This document shows positions 29,178 to 38,126 of a stretch of 45,545 bases of DNA, piece by piece. The stretch spans positions 1-45,545 of the forward strand of contig CAINHL010000034.1 in NCBI GenBank assembly GCA_903848885.1, read 5' to 3'. The DNA comes from an uncultured Actinomycetes bacterium (GTDB lineage Bacteria; Actinomycetota; Acidimicrobiia; Acidimicrobiales; RAAP-2). Below the pieces are notes generated by a model. The model did no database searches. It had not been told where the DNA came from and saw nothing but the letters and a program-made list of their open reading frames with translations. Every line of letters starts with the position of its first letter. Positions within the stretch are counted from its first letter, which is position 1. Position numbers and translations under genes: made by a program.

Positions 29178-30262
29178 ATCGCATCGATACCCTGCCGGGA
29201 GTACCGGGAGTATTGACGGCTGCGGAGATCGACCGCACCTCGCAGTATTTGTCCGACCTGCAGCGACCCAGTGGACAAATACCGTGGTTCATCGGGGGAC
29301 ATACCGACGCGTGGAATCACGTGGAGGCCGCCATGGCTCTGACCGCGACCGGCCGCGTCGAAGAGTCGCGGGCCGCCTTTCGCTGGTTGGCCACGACGCA
29401 GCAGGGTGACGGGAGTTGGTTCAACTACTACCTCGGTGCCACCGTTAAGAGCGCGCGTCTCGACACCAACGTGTGCGCCTACATCGCCACCGGCATGTAT
29501 CACTATTTGCTGATCACTGAGGACGTGGATTTCACGCGTGAGATGTGGCCCGTGGTGGAGCGCGCCATTGAATTTGTTTTACGTTGGCAATTGCCGGACG
29601 GCACCATTCGCTGGTCGCTGGATTCGTCGGGACATCCCGAGACCTACGCCTTATTGACGGGTTCCTCGTCAATCTTCCACGCGATTCGTTGCGCGGTCGC
29701 TCTCGCCGAGCGTCTCGACGAAACCCGTCCCGCATGGGAATTAGCGGCTGGTCGACTCGGTCACGTGATTGCACACCACCGTGGTGCCTTTGCCCCCAAG
29801 AACGAATTCGCCATGGACTGGTACTACCCAGTTCTCGCCGGGGCCATGAGCCATGAAGCTTCCGAGCGCCGTCTCCGCGAGTACTGGGACACTTTCATCA
29901 TGCCCGGACATGGCGTGCGCTGCGTTTCTACTAACGACTGGGTGACGGCTGCCGAAACTGCCGAATGCGTGATGGCGCTGGACGCCGTGGGCTGGACCAG
30001 CCACGCGCTCGATCTTCTCTCCTATACCCGTCGCCACCGTCGTGACGACGGAAGCTACTTCACCGGCATCGCGTACCCCGAGCACGTCACTTTCCCGCAC
30101 CAAGAAACCTCCTGCTACACCGGCGCGGCGATTATTTTGGCGGCTGATGCCCTTACCTCGCACTCACCGGCTGCGGGGCTTTTTCGTGACGAAAATCTTC
30201 CCCGCGTGGTCGATGTGGCCGAACCGGGATGCCGTCTGGGTGGCTGCGGTACTCTCCGCTAG
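29174..30262 (+). CDS. Prenyltransferase/squalene-cyclase-like alpha-toroid protein
   Basis: LNRIDTLPGVPGVLTAAEIDRTSQYLSDLQRPSGQIPWFIGGHTDAWNHVEAAMALTATG...; TTG at 29174 overlaps the TGA of the upstream gene (start uncertain; the track starts at 28991). Confidence 0.7.
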   Translation: MNRIDTLPGVPGVLTAAEIDRTSQYLSDLQRPSGQIPWFIGGHTDAWNHVEAAMALTATGRVEESRAAFRWLATTQQGDGSWFNYYLGATVKSARLDTNVCAYIATGMYHYLLITEDVDFTREMWPVVERAIEFVLRWQLPDGTIRWSLDSSGHPETYALLTGSSSIFHAIRCAVALAERLDETRPAWELAAGRLGHVIAHHRGAFAPKNEFAMDWYYPVLAGAMSHEASERRLREYWDTFIMPGHGVRCVSTNDWVTAAETAECVMALDAVGWTSHALDLLSYTRRHRRDDGSYFTGIAYPEHVTFPHQETSCYTGAAIILAADALTSHSPAAGLFRDENLPRVVDVAEPGCRLGGCGTLR

Positions 30263-31755
30263 TCGAGAAAAGTAAGGCAGCCGTCCGAGAAGGAAGCGCT
30301 GGCGAGATCGTCGCGCTCACTCCAGAAGTCCAAACTCATTCTCCACGGCTCGTGACTTCCCGATCGCGGCATGAGGTGTCGTGAGCGCTCGGCATAACCA
30401 GGGTTGAACTCTTTGGGATCCATAAAGGGGCTGACCTCCATGGACTCGTCGACGGAACGTAGCTGCGGCAGAACGACTGCGTGGTGGTGATCTTTCATGT
30501 AGGACAAAAGTCGCGTCACGTATTGGTTCACCAGGTCGGCACGCATGGTCCAACTCACCCGCAGGGCACCAAAGGTCCACGCCAAGTTCGGTAGGTTGGC
30601 GAACATGACGCCGCGGTAGGTCACGGCGTTCGAAAAGTCCACGGTCGCGCCGTCCACGCTAAAAGCTACGTCGCCCATTACCGACAGATTGAATCCCGTG
30701 GCGCTAATGACAACGTCCGCCTCGATGACCTGGCCGTCGTGGGTCCGAATACTGGTCTCACTAAAGGAATCGATGGTATCGGTCACCATGGTGACCTTGC
30801 CGTCGCTGATCTTTTGGAAGAGGTCACCGTCAAGAATGCGAGCGATGCGTTGTTCGTACGGTGCGTGTCGTGGGGTGAAGTGAGTGGCCACGTCGTAGCC
30901 CTCGGGAAGTTGGGCGGCTACTTGGTTGATCATCACCGATTTGGAGATATCGGGATGGAGCAACTGCACGTCGGTCAGATTCTTCATTTCCGCCATGGCC
31001 TTGCGGCGAATAATTTCGTGAATCCACTCGTCGGGGATCTGGAGTTCGCGCAGTTGGTCGGCGAGAGGGTCCAGGTTGGGGCTCTTGAAGAAATACGCGG
31101 GGGAGCGCTGAATCACGGTCACGTGCTCGCACCGGTCGGCGATGGCTGGCACCAAGGTGGCCATGGTGGCCCCCGAGCCGATCACGACCACCTTCTTGTC
31201 CCTTAAATCAATATCGTCGGGCCAGTTTTGAGGATGAACCACCTGACCCGTAAAGGACGAGAGGCCCGCCCACTCGGGGACGTAGCCTGACTCGTGGCGG
31301 TAATAGCCATGACACGACCACAAGAAGTTAGCGGTCACGGTGAAGGAGCTCTCGTCGACGAGATTGATGCCCGAAACGGTCCAGCGTTGATCGTCGGACG
31401 ACCACGCAGCGCTGTCGACACGTCGACCATAAAAGAAGGAATCACCGAGCGAAAACTCCTCAATCGTCTCGCCGAGATAATTTAAAATATCGCTGCCGTC
31501 CGCGTAGGGAACGCCACGCCAGGGCTTGAACGGAAAGCCCAAGGTGTAGACCTCGGTGTCCGACCGGACTCCGGGGTAGGTGTGAATGAGCCAGGTTCCG
31601 CCGAAACTCTCGTGCGCGTCGAGAACGGCGAAAGTGAGATCGGGGCAAACATTTTTCAGGTGATACGCCGCGTCAATTCCCGAAATTCCCGCTCCGATAA
31701 CCAGAACATCGAGATGGGGCGCAAGGGCGGTCGTGGAATGTGATGGCGCACTCAT
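30259..31755 (-). CDS. Flavin-containing monooxygenase, type I Baeyer-Villiger-like
   Basis: DVLVIGAGISGIDAAYHL (Rossmann GxGxxG); FTGQVVHPQNWP matches FxGxxxHxxxW[P/D]; VVVIGSGATMATLVP. ATG at 31755 preferred. Confidence 0.9.
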   Translation of the reverse strand: MSAPSHSTTALAPHLDVLVIGAGISGIDAAYHLKNVCPDLTFAVLDAHESFGGTWLIHTYPGVRSDTEVYTLGFPFKPWRGVPYADGSDILNYLGETIEEFSLGDSFFYGRRVDSAAWSSDDQRWTVSGINLVDESSFTVTANFLWSCHGYYRHESGYVPEWAGLSSFTGQVVHPQNWPDDIDLRDKKVVVIGSGATMATLVPAIADRCEHVTVIQRSPAYFFKSPNLDPLADQLRELQIPDEWIHEIIRRKAMAEMKNLTDVQLLHPDISKSVMINQVAAQLPEGYDVATHFTPRHAPYEQRIARILDGDLFQKISDGKVTMVTDTIDSFSETSIRTHDGQVIEADVVISATGFNLSVMGDVAFSVDGATVDFSNAVTYRGVMFANLPNLAWTFGALRVSWTMRADLVNQYVTRLLSYMKDHHHAVVLPQLRSVDESMEVSPFMDPKEFNPGYAERSRHLMPRSGSHEPWRMSLDFWSERDDLASASFSDGCLTFLD

Positions 31756-31801
31756 AAGTGCTCGCAAGCCTAACCACCCGCACGGGCGACGAGGCGTGAA
31801 T

Positions 31802-32434
31802 CTAGAGGGCGCGCAGGACGCGCAAGCTGCCTTCGGCGAGGACGTCGATAAATCGTCCCGACTCGAGGCAGGCACAATAGATCTCGTAGGGCGGTCGACC
31901 ACCGTCGGCAGGATTTTCGAAGACGTCGTGGATGGCAAGCAGGCCGCCAGCCGTCACTTTCGGTGTCCACGCGTAATAATCCGCCCACGCGACGTCGTGG
32001 CCGTGACCACCATCAATGAAAAGGAAGTCCAGCGGTTGTTGAAAATGCTCGGCCACGAGCAGGGAGTGTCCTACCAGACCGATCACCGTGGACTCCAATG
32101 TGGCCATCGCTACCGTACGCTGCCAGAAAGGCAGCGTGTTGAGTCGCTGATCGAAGGGATCAATCAGCGACTCATCGAAGTGTTCCCAACCTGATTGGTT
32201 CTCTTCACTGCCGTGATGGTGGTCCAGAGAATAGAGAACACTCTGCGATTCTTCGGCCGCTGCCCCGAGGTAGACGGCTGACTTCCCACACCACGCACCC
32301 ACTTCGAGCCAAGTGCCACGAGGGCGTTCTCGGCCGTGGTCGCGGGCTGCGGAGTAGAGCGCCAAGCCCTCGTTATCGGGCATGAAGCCCTTGACACTAC
32401 GGGCCAAGTTAATGAGTTCGTCGGAACGAGACAC
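31802..32434 (-). CDS. Class I SAM-dependent methyltransferase (Methyltransf_24-like)
   Basis: GTWLEVGAWCGKSAVYLGAAA...LDFLFIDGGHGHDVAWADYYAWTPKVTAGGLLAIHDVF; TAGTG overlap with the preceding gene. Confidence 0.85.
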   Translation of the reverse strand: MSRSDELINLARSVKGFMPDNEGLALYSAARDHGRERPRGTWLEVGAWCGKSAVYLGAAAEESQSVLYSLDHHHGSEENQSGWEHFDESLIDPFDQRLNTLPFWQRTVAMATLESTVIGLVGHSLLVAEHFQQPLDFLFIDGGHGHDVAWADYYAWTPKVTAGGLLAIHDVFENPADGGRPPYEIYCACLESGRFIDVLAEGSLRVLRAL

Positions 32435-33021
32435 TACAAGAGGCTAATCAAACTAAAGATGGCGAAGCCCATGAAAATGATTCCGCCAATGATGCGAAGT
32501 TTGGCCAAGGGAACGTAACGGGTAAGGAAACTTCCCGAAAAAGAGCCCACCGCAATCACCGCGCTCAAGGCGAGCGACGATGCAATGAAAATAATCAGAC
32601 CCTGACCGGGCATTTTCATGGCGAAGTTGGCGGCTTGAATTTGCGTGAGATCGCCAAACTCACCGATGAAGAGAACGGCAAAGGCTGCGCTAGCTTCGCG
32701 GGTGAAGCTGCCCGTTTTCATGTGACTCGCCTCTTCCTCGCCACCTTTCTCCTCTGCTTTTTCGGGAACCAGCAAGAGATAGAGAGCGCCAGCAAAGAAA
32801 AGAACTGTGACCACAATGTCGCGGGGGGTATGTGGAATGTTTTGCATCAGTCGCCCGGCGATGACGGCGAGCCCCATGTGCAGCGTGAGCGCGAGCGTTC
32901 CGCCGATCCATACGGGTAACGGGCGAGTCTTGGCCGCCATAATGATGGCTGCGAAAGTGGTTTTGTCGGGCAGCTCCAGTACAAACATCAGACCGAAAAT
33001 CCATGCAAAAGTGGCAAGCAT
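32434..33021 (-). CDS. TMEM165/GDT1 (UPF0016) family cation transporter
   Basis: Two half-repeats with ELPDKTTFAAIIMAAKTRPLPVWIGGTLALTLHMG and FIGEFGDLTQIQAANFAM; TAATG overlap with upstream M1 peptidase. Confidence 0.88.
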   Translation of the reverse strand: MLATFAWIFGLMFVLELPDKTTFAAIIMAAKTRPLPVWIGGTLALTLHMGLAVIAGRLMQNIPHTPRDIVVTVLFFAGALYLLLVPEKAEEKGGEEEASHMKTGSFTREASAAFAVLFIGEFGDLTQIQAANFAMKMPGQGLIIFIASSLALSAVIAVGSFSGSFLTRYVPLAKLRIIGGIIFMGFAIFSLISLL

Positions 33022-35525
33022 TATTTAGAAATCTCCTTTTGCAGTGATTGGGCAAAACGAAGGCCGACGGAAAGCTTCTCTCGGTACTGGTCAATTGTAC
33101 GTTGCATGCCTTCCACGGGATGGTTGGCGAGGAAATTTTTTGCCGACTGCGCCAGAACCGCATCACGGTAAAATGTGGTAATTCCGCTGACCATGCCGGC
33201 ATGCTGAAGGTTGGGCAAGACGCTAAGAAACTCGTTCCAATTATCCATCAAAAATTCCCAGGCCACGTGACCGTGACTCCGATTGGTGAGGACCTGCGCG
33301 ATAACGCGTCCGGCATTCTGGGTCCGTATTTCACCGACGCACATTCCCGCTACCCGCGCGACGTAATCGGCTTCGTCAAAAGAAGCCAAGGCGGACAGGT
33401 AGCGGATCTCTTCCTGCGGAGTCGCTGCTTGGCGGTAACGCAGCAGACAAGTATCGAAGTCCTTGGGTCGAGGTGAACTGGCGACCACCGCTAGCAGGCT
33501 CGCGGCAATGTCACCGGACAACTCGTTGGCGTCGAACTGTCGTCGTGCTTCGGTGATGACGGTTTGATTGCGTCCGAGAGTGCCGAGGACCTGAATGATG
33601 GAGGCGCGCATCTCGGCCGCCATCTCGCCTTCGCCGCTGCGGCGTTCAAAACCCAGACGGTCCATTTGGGGTTGGTAGAGCTCGTGGACGATCTCACGCA
33701 AAGTCTCGTGATAACTTTCCGGGCTCGCACGAAAGGCTGCGTACATAGCCAAATTGACGTTGCTCCACGCGGCAGGTTCATTGGCGTCCTTCAAACCGTG
33801 GGCCACAGCGAGGAAGTCATTCCAGGAAATCTGGCTGGCGAAGAGGGAGGCCCACGCGTCAGCTACCAAAACCGTTCGCTCGATTTCGGTAAAATCCGAG
33901 AGGCGCTGGGAGACCCGTAACATATCGCTGCGCTCGTAGCGAGAGCGGAAAACGCCTGAGCCACCGGCGTTAATGATGAGGTTCTCTCCCTCCACCGTGC
34001 AGGGGGTACCGTCCAGAACACGGGTGGTCGTTTCGCCACCATCGAGAGAACGCGTGGCGACTGGTACGAGCCAGCTCTTCCCGATGGCGCTGGCGCCGGT
34101 GGCAGCTCCATAGGCGAAGGGTTGTTGGGTGACCACGCCGTGGGCGAAGGTCACCAGTGGGTGACCACCCTGGAGAATGAAGGTGTTCATAACTTCGGCC
34201 ACGTTCTGCCCCGAGATTTCTTCGAGGGCCCGCCATAAATCACCGGTCACCGCGTTGGCGTAACTGTGACGGCGTAGGTAGAGACGGATACCGTCGCGAA
34301 AGACCGTGGCGCCCAACCATTGCTCCAGCATGCGAAGAACCGATCCACCTTTTTCGTAGGTAAGAAGGTCGAACATTCCCAGAGCTTCGGCAGGTGAGGT
34401 CACCGTGTATTCAATGGCTCGCGTGGAGTGAAGCCCATCGACCTGGAGGGCGGCGTCACGCGACGTGGCGAAATCCACCCAACGATTCCAATCGGGTCGG
34501 TAGGCGTCAGTACAGAGCACCTCCATGAAGGTGGCGAAGGCTTCGTTGAGCCAAATTCCTTCCCACCACTCCATCGTGACCAAGTCGCCAAACCACATGT
34601 GGGCAATTTCGTGCGCCACTACTTGGGCCACGCGAGAAATTTCCGCTAAGGACGAGTTGGCGGGGTCCACAAGTAGGGCGGTTTCACGAAAGAGGACGCA
34701 GCCGACGTTTTCCATTGCACCCCACGCGAAGTCGGGGACCGCTACCAAATCCAGCTTGTCACCGGGATAGGGGATATCGAAGTAGTCCGAGAAGAAATTC
34801 AAGGAAAAGACGGCAACTTCGTGGGCCAAATTCGCTAAGTGTCCCTTGCCCACGGGCGAGATCACGCGCACCGGCACGCCGAGAGTTTCGATCACGGGAG
34901 TCTCTTCGAAGGCACCCACGGCGAAGGCCACCAAATAGGTGGACATCTTCATGGTCCGCGTAAAGACCACTCGTCGCCAGCCATCACTTTGAATTTCCTC
35001 GTTGGCGATCGGGGAGTTGGCGTAGGCCCGTTGATCCGCTGGGACAATCAAGGTGACGTCAAAGGTGGCCTTGCACGCCGGCTCGTCCCACGAGGGGAAC
35101 ATGCGTCGGGCCTCGGTCGGAGCGGCCTGAGTGACGGCCATCTGATGAACCGTCCCGTCGGTCGCGACGTGCTGGGAAAGGTAAAAGCCCACTAATTTGT
35201 CGTTCAGAACACCGAGATAGTTGATAGTGAGCTCAGCCGGTCCGAGCGGCAGCGAGGAGTCAAAGACAAAGGTGGCGCGCTCAAACTCGGAATCGAGCTC
35301 CACCCGCGGGTGGTGGGTGGCGCCGGATGAGTCGGTGAGCACGTAGTCGTGGAGAACAAGGTCCACCACGTTGAGCGAAATATGGTCGACGGACTCCACC
35401 ACGTCCAACGTGATGGCGACGCGACCATCAAACTCGGCCTCGTCGACGCGCGGACGCAGTTCGAGGGCGTAACGAGACGGCACAACAGTCGTCGCGAGTC
35501 GGTAGGGATTGGTTGTTTCGGTCAC
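33021..35525 (-). CDS. M1 family aminopeptidase
   Basis: GAMENVG and HEIAHMWFGDLVTMEWWEGIWLNEAFATFME (HExxH-x18-E). Confidence 0.95.
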   Translation of the reverse strand: MTETTNPYRLATTVVPSRYALELRPRVDEAEFDGRVAITLDVVESVDHISLNVVDLVLHDYVLTDSSGATHHPRVELDSEFERATFVFDSSLPLGPAELTINYLGVLNDKLVGFYLSQHVATDGTVHQMAVTQAAPTEARRMFPSWDEPACKATFDVTLIVPADQRAYANSPIANEEIQSDGWRRVVFTRTMKMSTYLVAFAVGAFEETPVIETLGVPVRVISPVGKGHLANLAHEVAVFSLNFFSDYFDIPYPGDKLDLVAVPDFAWGAMENVGCVLFRETALLVDPANSSLAEISRVAQVVAHEIAHMWFGDLVTMEWWEGIWLNEAFATFMEVLCTDAYRPDWNRWVDFATSRDAALQVDGLHSTRAIEYTVTSPAEALGMFDLLTYEKGGSVLRMLEQWLGATVFRDGIRLYLRRHSYANAVTGDLWRALEEISGQNVAEVMNTFILQGGHPLVTFAHGVVTQQPFAYGAATGASAIGKSWLVPVATRSLDGGETTTRVLDGTPCTVEGENLIINAGGSGVFRSRYERSDMLRVSQRLSDFTEIERTVLVADAWASLFASQISWNDFLAVAHGLKDANEPAAWSNVNLAMYAAFRASPESYHETLREIVHELYQPQMDRLGFERRSGEGEMAAEMRASIIQVLGTLGRNQTVITEARRQFDANELSGDIAASLLAVVASSPRPKDFDTCLLRYRQAATPQEEIRYLSALASFDEADYVARVAGMCVGEIRTQNAGRVIAQVLTNRSHGHVAWEFLMDNWNEFLSVLPNLQHAGMVSGITTFYRDAVLAQSAKNFLANHPVEGMQRTIDQYREKLSVGLRFAQSLQKEISK

Positions 35526-35555
35526 GTCGTCGAGGCTATCGCCCCGTGCCGCTCC

Positions 35556-38087
35556 TTAGAGAGCGACGTTGTCGAGTGTGTTGGTCAAGCTGTCACGCAC
35601 GCGCGTGGCTAACGCCGCACCGCGATCGAGTCGGTCAAGCATCTGCAACATGGTTTGGTTACTGAACTTGAGTGGATGATCGGTGTGGAAGGTCCGTACT
35701 GCGGCGTCGAGGTTTGCCTTCCCATAGAGAGTGGGTACCCCCATCAAGGTTCGAACGTGCATGTCCGGCGGGAAGAAGTCAGTGATCTTCTCCCAGTCGT
35801 TGGTGACCTGGCGCCACATGGTCTCGCCGTGTTCACGATTGGCAATCATCGAACCAATCACGAAGGGAGCGTCTTGACCGCGATACTCAGTAAAGCAACG
35901 CTCGTAGACGTCCTTCAAAGTAGCTAAGTCGGGTGACTGGATGGGAGCAAACAAGTAACGCTGTTCTTCTTGTGGCGTGTCGGCGGACAAGCGTCGGGCG
36001 TTGAACTCTTCGAAGCTACCTGGTCGGTTTTGCCGTGCGGTGATGCTGACGATGGGTCCCGCCAGGTCGCCGACATCTTGGTGGTTGTCGAAGCGACGCA
36101 GGGCCTCGGCAATGACGGCCTCGTCGTTGCCGTAGTTGCCCAACATGTCGATCACCATCGAGCGAAGTTCTCCCGCCTGGTCACTTTCGCCGTCGATGGG
36201 GTCCCATCCGAGGCGGGCGAGGACCGGCTGGTACACGCGACGTACCGCTCCCGCGAGAGCTTCGCGACCATTCGCGTCAACGATGCGGTCCGCGGTTTGC
36301 AAGGCCGTACCGATGACCTGCCAGGAGGAGGGCTCGTCAAGATTCACGAGACCCGCACCCAAGGTGAGAAGTCCACCAATGGTGGCGCCGCCCACGTAGA
36401 TCGACGCCCACGTGTCGGAGAGCAAGACGGCCCGCTCCAATTCGGTCAGGTCACCCATGCGCGCGGCGATGGCGTGTAATTCGGCATCGGCGTAGGCGGT
36501 GCGGTAAAAGCCAGAACCACCGGCATTGACGACCACGGTCCCACTGGTGGTGGCCAGGGGCGCACTCGGGCTGTCCAGCAACTGCTTGGTAATGGCCTCA
36601 CTGCCAATTTCGCGCGACAGCACGGGAACCAAGAACGACTCTCCGATGGCCGAGTTCTCCTGTGGGGGTAGATACGAGAAAGGTGCCTGGCTGATGGTGC
36701 CGTTCGCCACGGTGATCAAGGGGTGACCACCTTGGAGAATCCAGGTATTCATGATCTTTCCCACGGGCTGACCGGATGCTTCTTCCAAAGCGTTCCAGAG
36801 GTCTTGCGTCACGGTATTGCCGTAGGCGTGCTTCTTGAGGTACGCACGGATGCCGTTGCGGAAGGTTTCCCCACCGAGGTATTGCTCCAACATGCGCAAT
36901 ACGGCGCTGCCCTTGACGTAGGTCAGGACGTCGAACATTCCGCGGCAGTCATCTGGTGAGACCACTTCGTATTCGATAGCCCGCGTGGAGTGGAGACCGT
37001 CGACGTTGAAAGCCATGTCGCGAGCGGGGTTTTCGCCCACCCAGGTCTTCCACTGTGGCCGGAAGTGATCGGTGCACAGACTTTCCATGAAGGTGGCGAA
37101 GGCTTCGTTGAGCCAAATGCCTTCCCACCAGTCCATGGTCACGAGGTCACCGAACCACATGTGGGCAATTTCGTGGTTCACCACAGTGGCCACGCGCTGG
37201 ACTTCCACTGTTGACGACGTCGCGGGGTTCACCAGAAGGGCGGTGTCCCGGAAGGTGACCAGCCCGAGGTTCTCCATGGCGCCGGCAGCGAAGTCGGGGA
37301 TGGCGATGAGGTCGAGCTTGTCGCCGGGGTAGGGAATATCGAAGTAATCAATGAAGAATTCCAGTGAGTGGATGGCCGTTTCCATACCGATTTCGGTGAG
37401 GTGCCCCTTACCAATGGGATAGATAATGCTGACGGGGACACCGCGAACGTCAACGATCGCGGACTGTTCGAAGGGTCCGACCACGAAGGCCACTAGGTAC
37501 GTGGACATCTTCATGGTGCGGCCGAAAGTAACGCTGCGCAGACCATTGCCCAAATCCACGTCGGAAACGACGGGGGAGTTGGAGTAGGCGGCGAGGTGGC
37601 TGGGCACGGTCAGGGTGATGTCGTAGGTGGCTTTGTACGCCGGGTCGTCCCAGCACGGGAAGGCGCGTCGAGCATCGTGCGATTCGAATTGAGTAGTGGC
37701 CAGGGCGTGGGTCACGCCGGCGTCATCTTGGTAACTCGAGCGATAGAAACCATGCAACTTGTCGTTGAGGATTCCTTCGAAGGACAGTTCGAGGGTTCCG
37801 CTACCGGTGGGAAGGGCCTGGGCGAAGTGAAAAGTGGCGGTTTGGAAATCGTCGCTGAACACCGGATCGGTGGAGTGATAGGCCGTGCCGTTGATGGTGA
37901 GAGTGGCGGGGCTCACCGTGAGCTCGAGGGCGTTCACCGCGAAACTCTCAACGGAGGAGAGCACGTCGACATCAATTTCGACGGTTCCCTTGAAGGTCTC
38001 GGCTTCGAGGTTCGGGGTCATAAAGAGCCGGTAGTTGCTCGGAACAACGGTGCGTGGCAGACGGTAAGGATTCGGGGTGGTGGTCAT
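35556..38087 (-). CDS. M1 family aminopeptidase (tandem paralogue)
   Basis: GAMENLG and HEIAHMWFGDLVTMDWWEGIWLNEAFATFME. ATG at 38087 preferred. Confidence 0.95.
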   Translation of the reverse strand: MTTTPNPYRLPRTVVPSNYRLFMTPNLEAETFKGTVEIDVDVLSSVESFAVNALELTVSPATLTINGTAYHSTDPVFSDDFQTATFHFAQALPTGSGTLELSFEGILNDKLHGFYRSSYQDDAGVTHALATTQFESHDARRAFPCWDDPAYKATYDITLTVPSHLAAYSNSPVVSDVDLGNGLRSVTFGRTMKMSTYLVAFVVGPFEQSAIVDVRGVPVSIIYPIGKGHLTEIGMETAIHSLEFFIDYFDIPYPGDKLDLIAIPDFAAGAMENLGLVTFRDTALLVNPATSSTVEVQRVATVVNHEIAHMWFGDLVTMDWWEGIWLNEAFATFMESLCTDHFRPQWKTWVGENPARDMAFNVDGLHSTRAIEYEVVSPDDCRGMFDVLTYVKGSAVLRMLEQYLGGETFRNGIRAYLKKHAYGNTVTQDLWNALEEASGQPVGKIMNTWILQGGHPLITVANGTISQAPFSYLPPQENSAIGESFLVPVLSREIGSEAITKQLLDSPSAPLATTSGTVVVNAGGSGFYRTAYADAELHAIAARMGDLTELERAVLLSDTWASIYVGGATIGGLLTLGAGLVNLDEPSSWQVIGTALQTADRIVDANGREALAGAVRRVYQPVLARLGWDPIDGESDQAGELRSMVIDMLGNYGNDEAVIAEALRRFDNHQDVGDLAGPIVSITARQNRPGSFEEFNARRLSADTPQEEQRYLFAPIQSPDLATLKDVYERCFTEYRGQDAPFVIGSMIANREHGETMWRQVTNDWEKITDFFPPDMHVRTLMGVPTLYGKANLDAAVRTFHTDHPLKFSNQTMLQMLDRLDRGAALATRVRDSLTNTLDNVAL

Positions 38088-38126
38088 AGACGACAAGACT
38101 AGAAGAAATTGTCTAACCTGTCGCCC

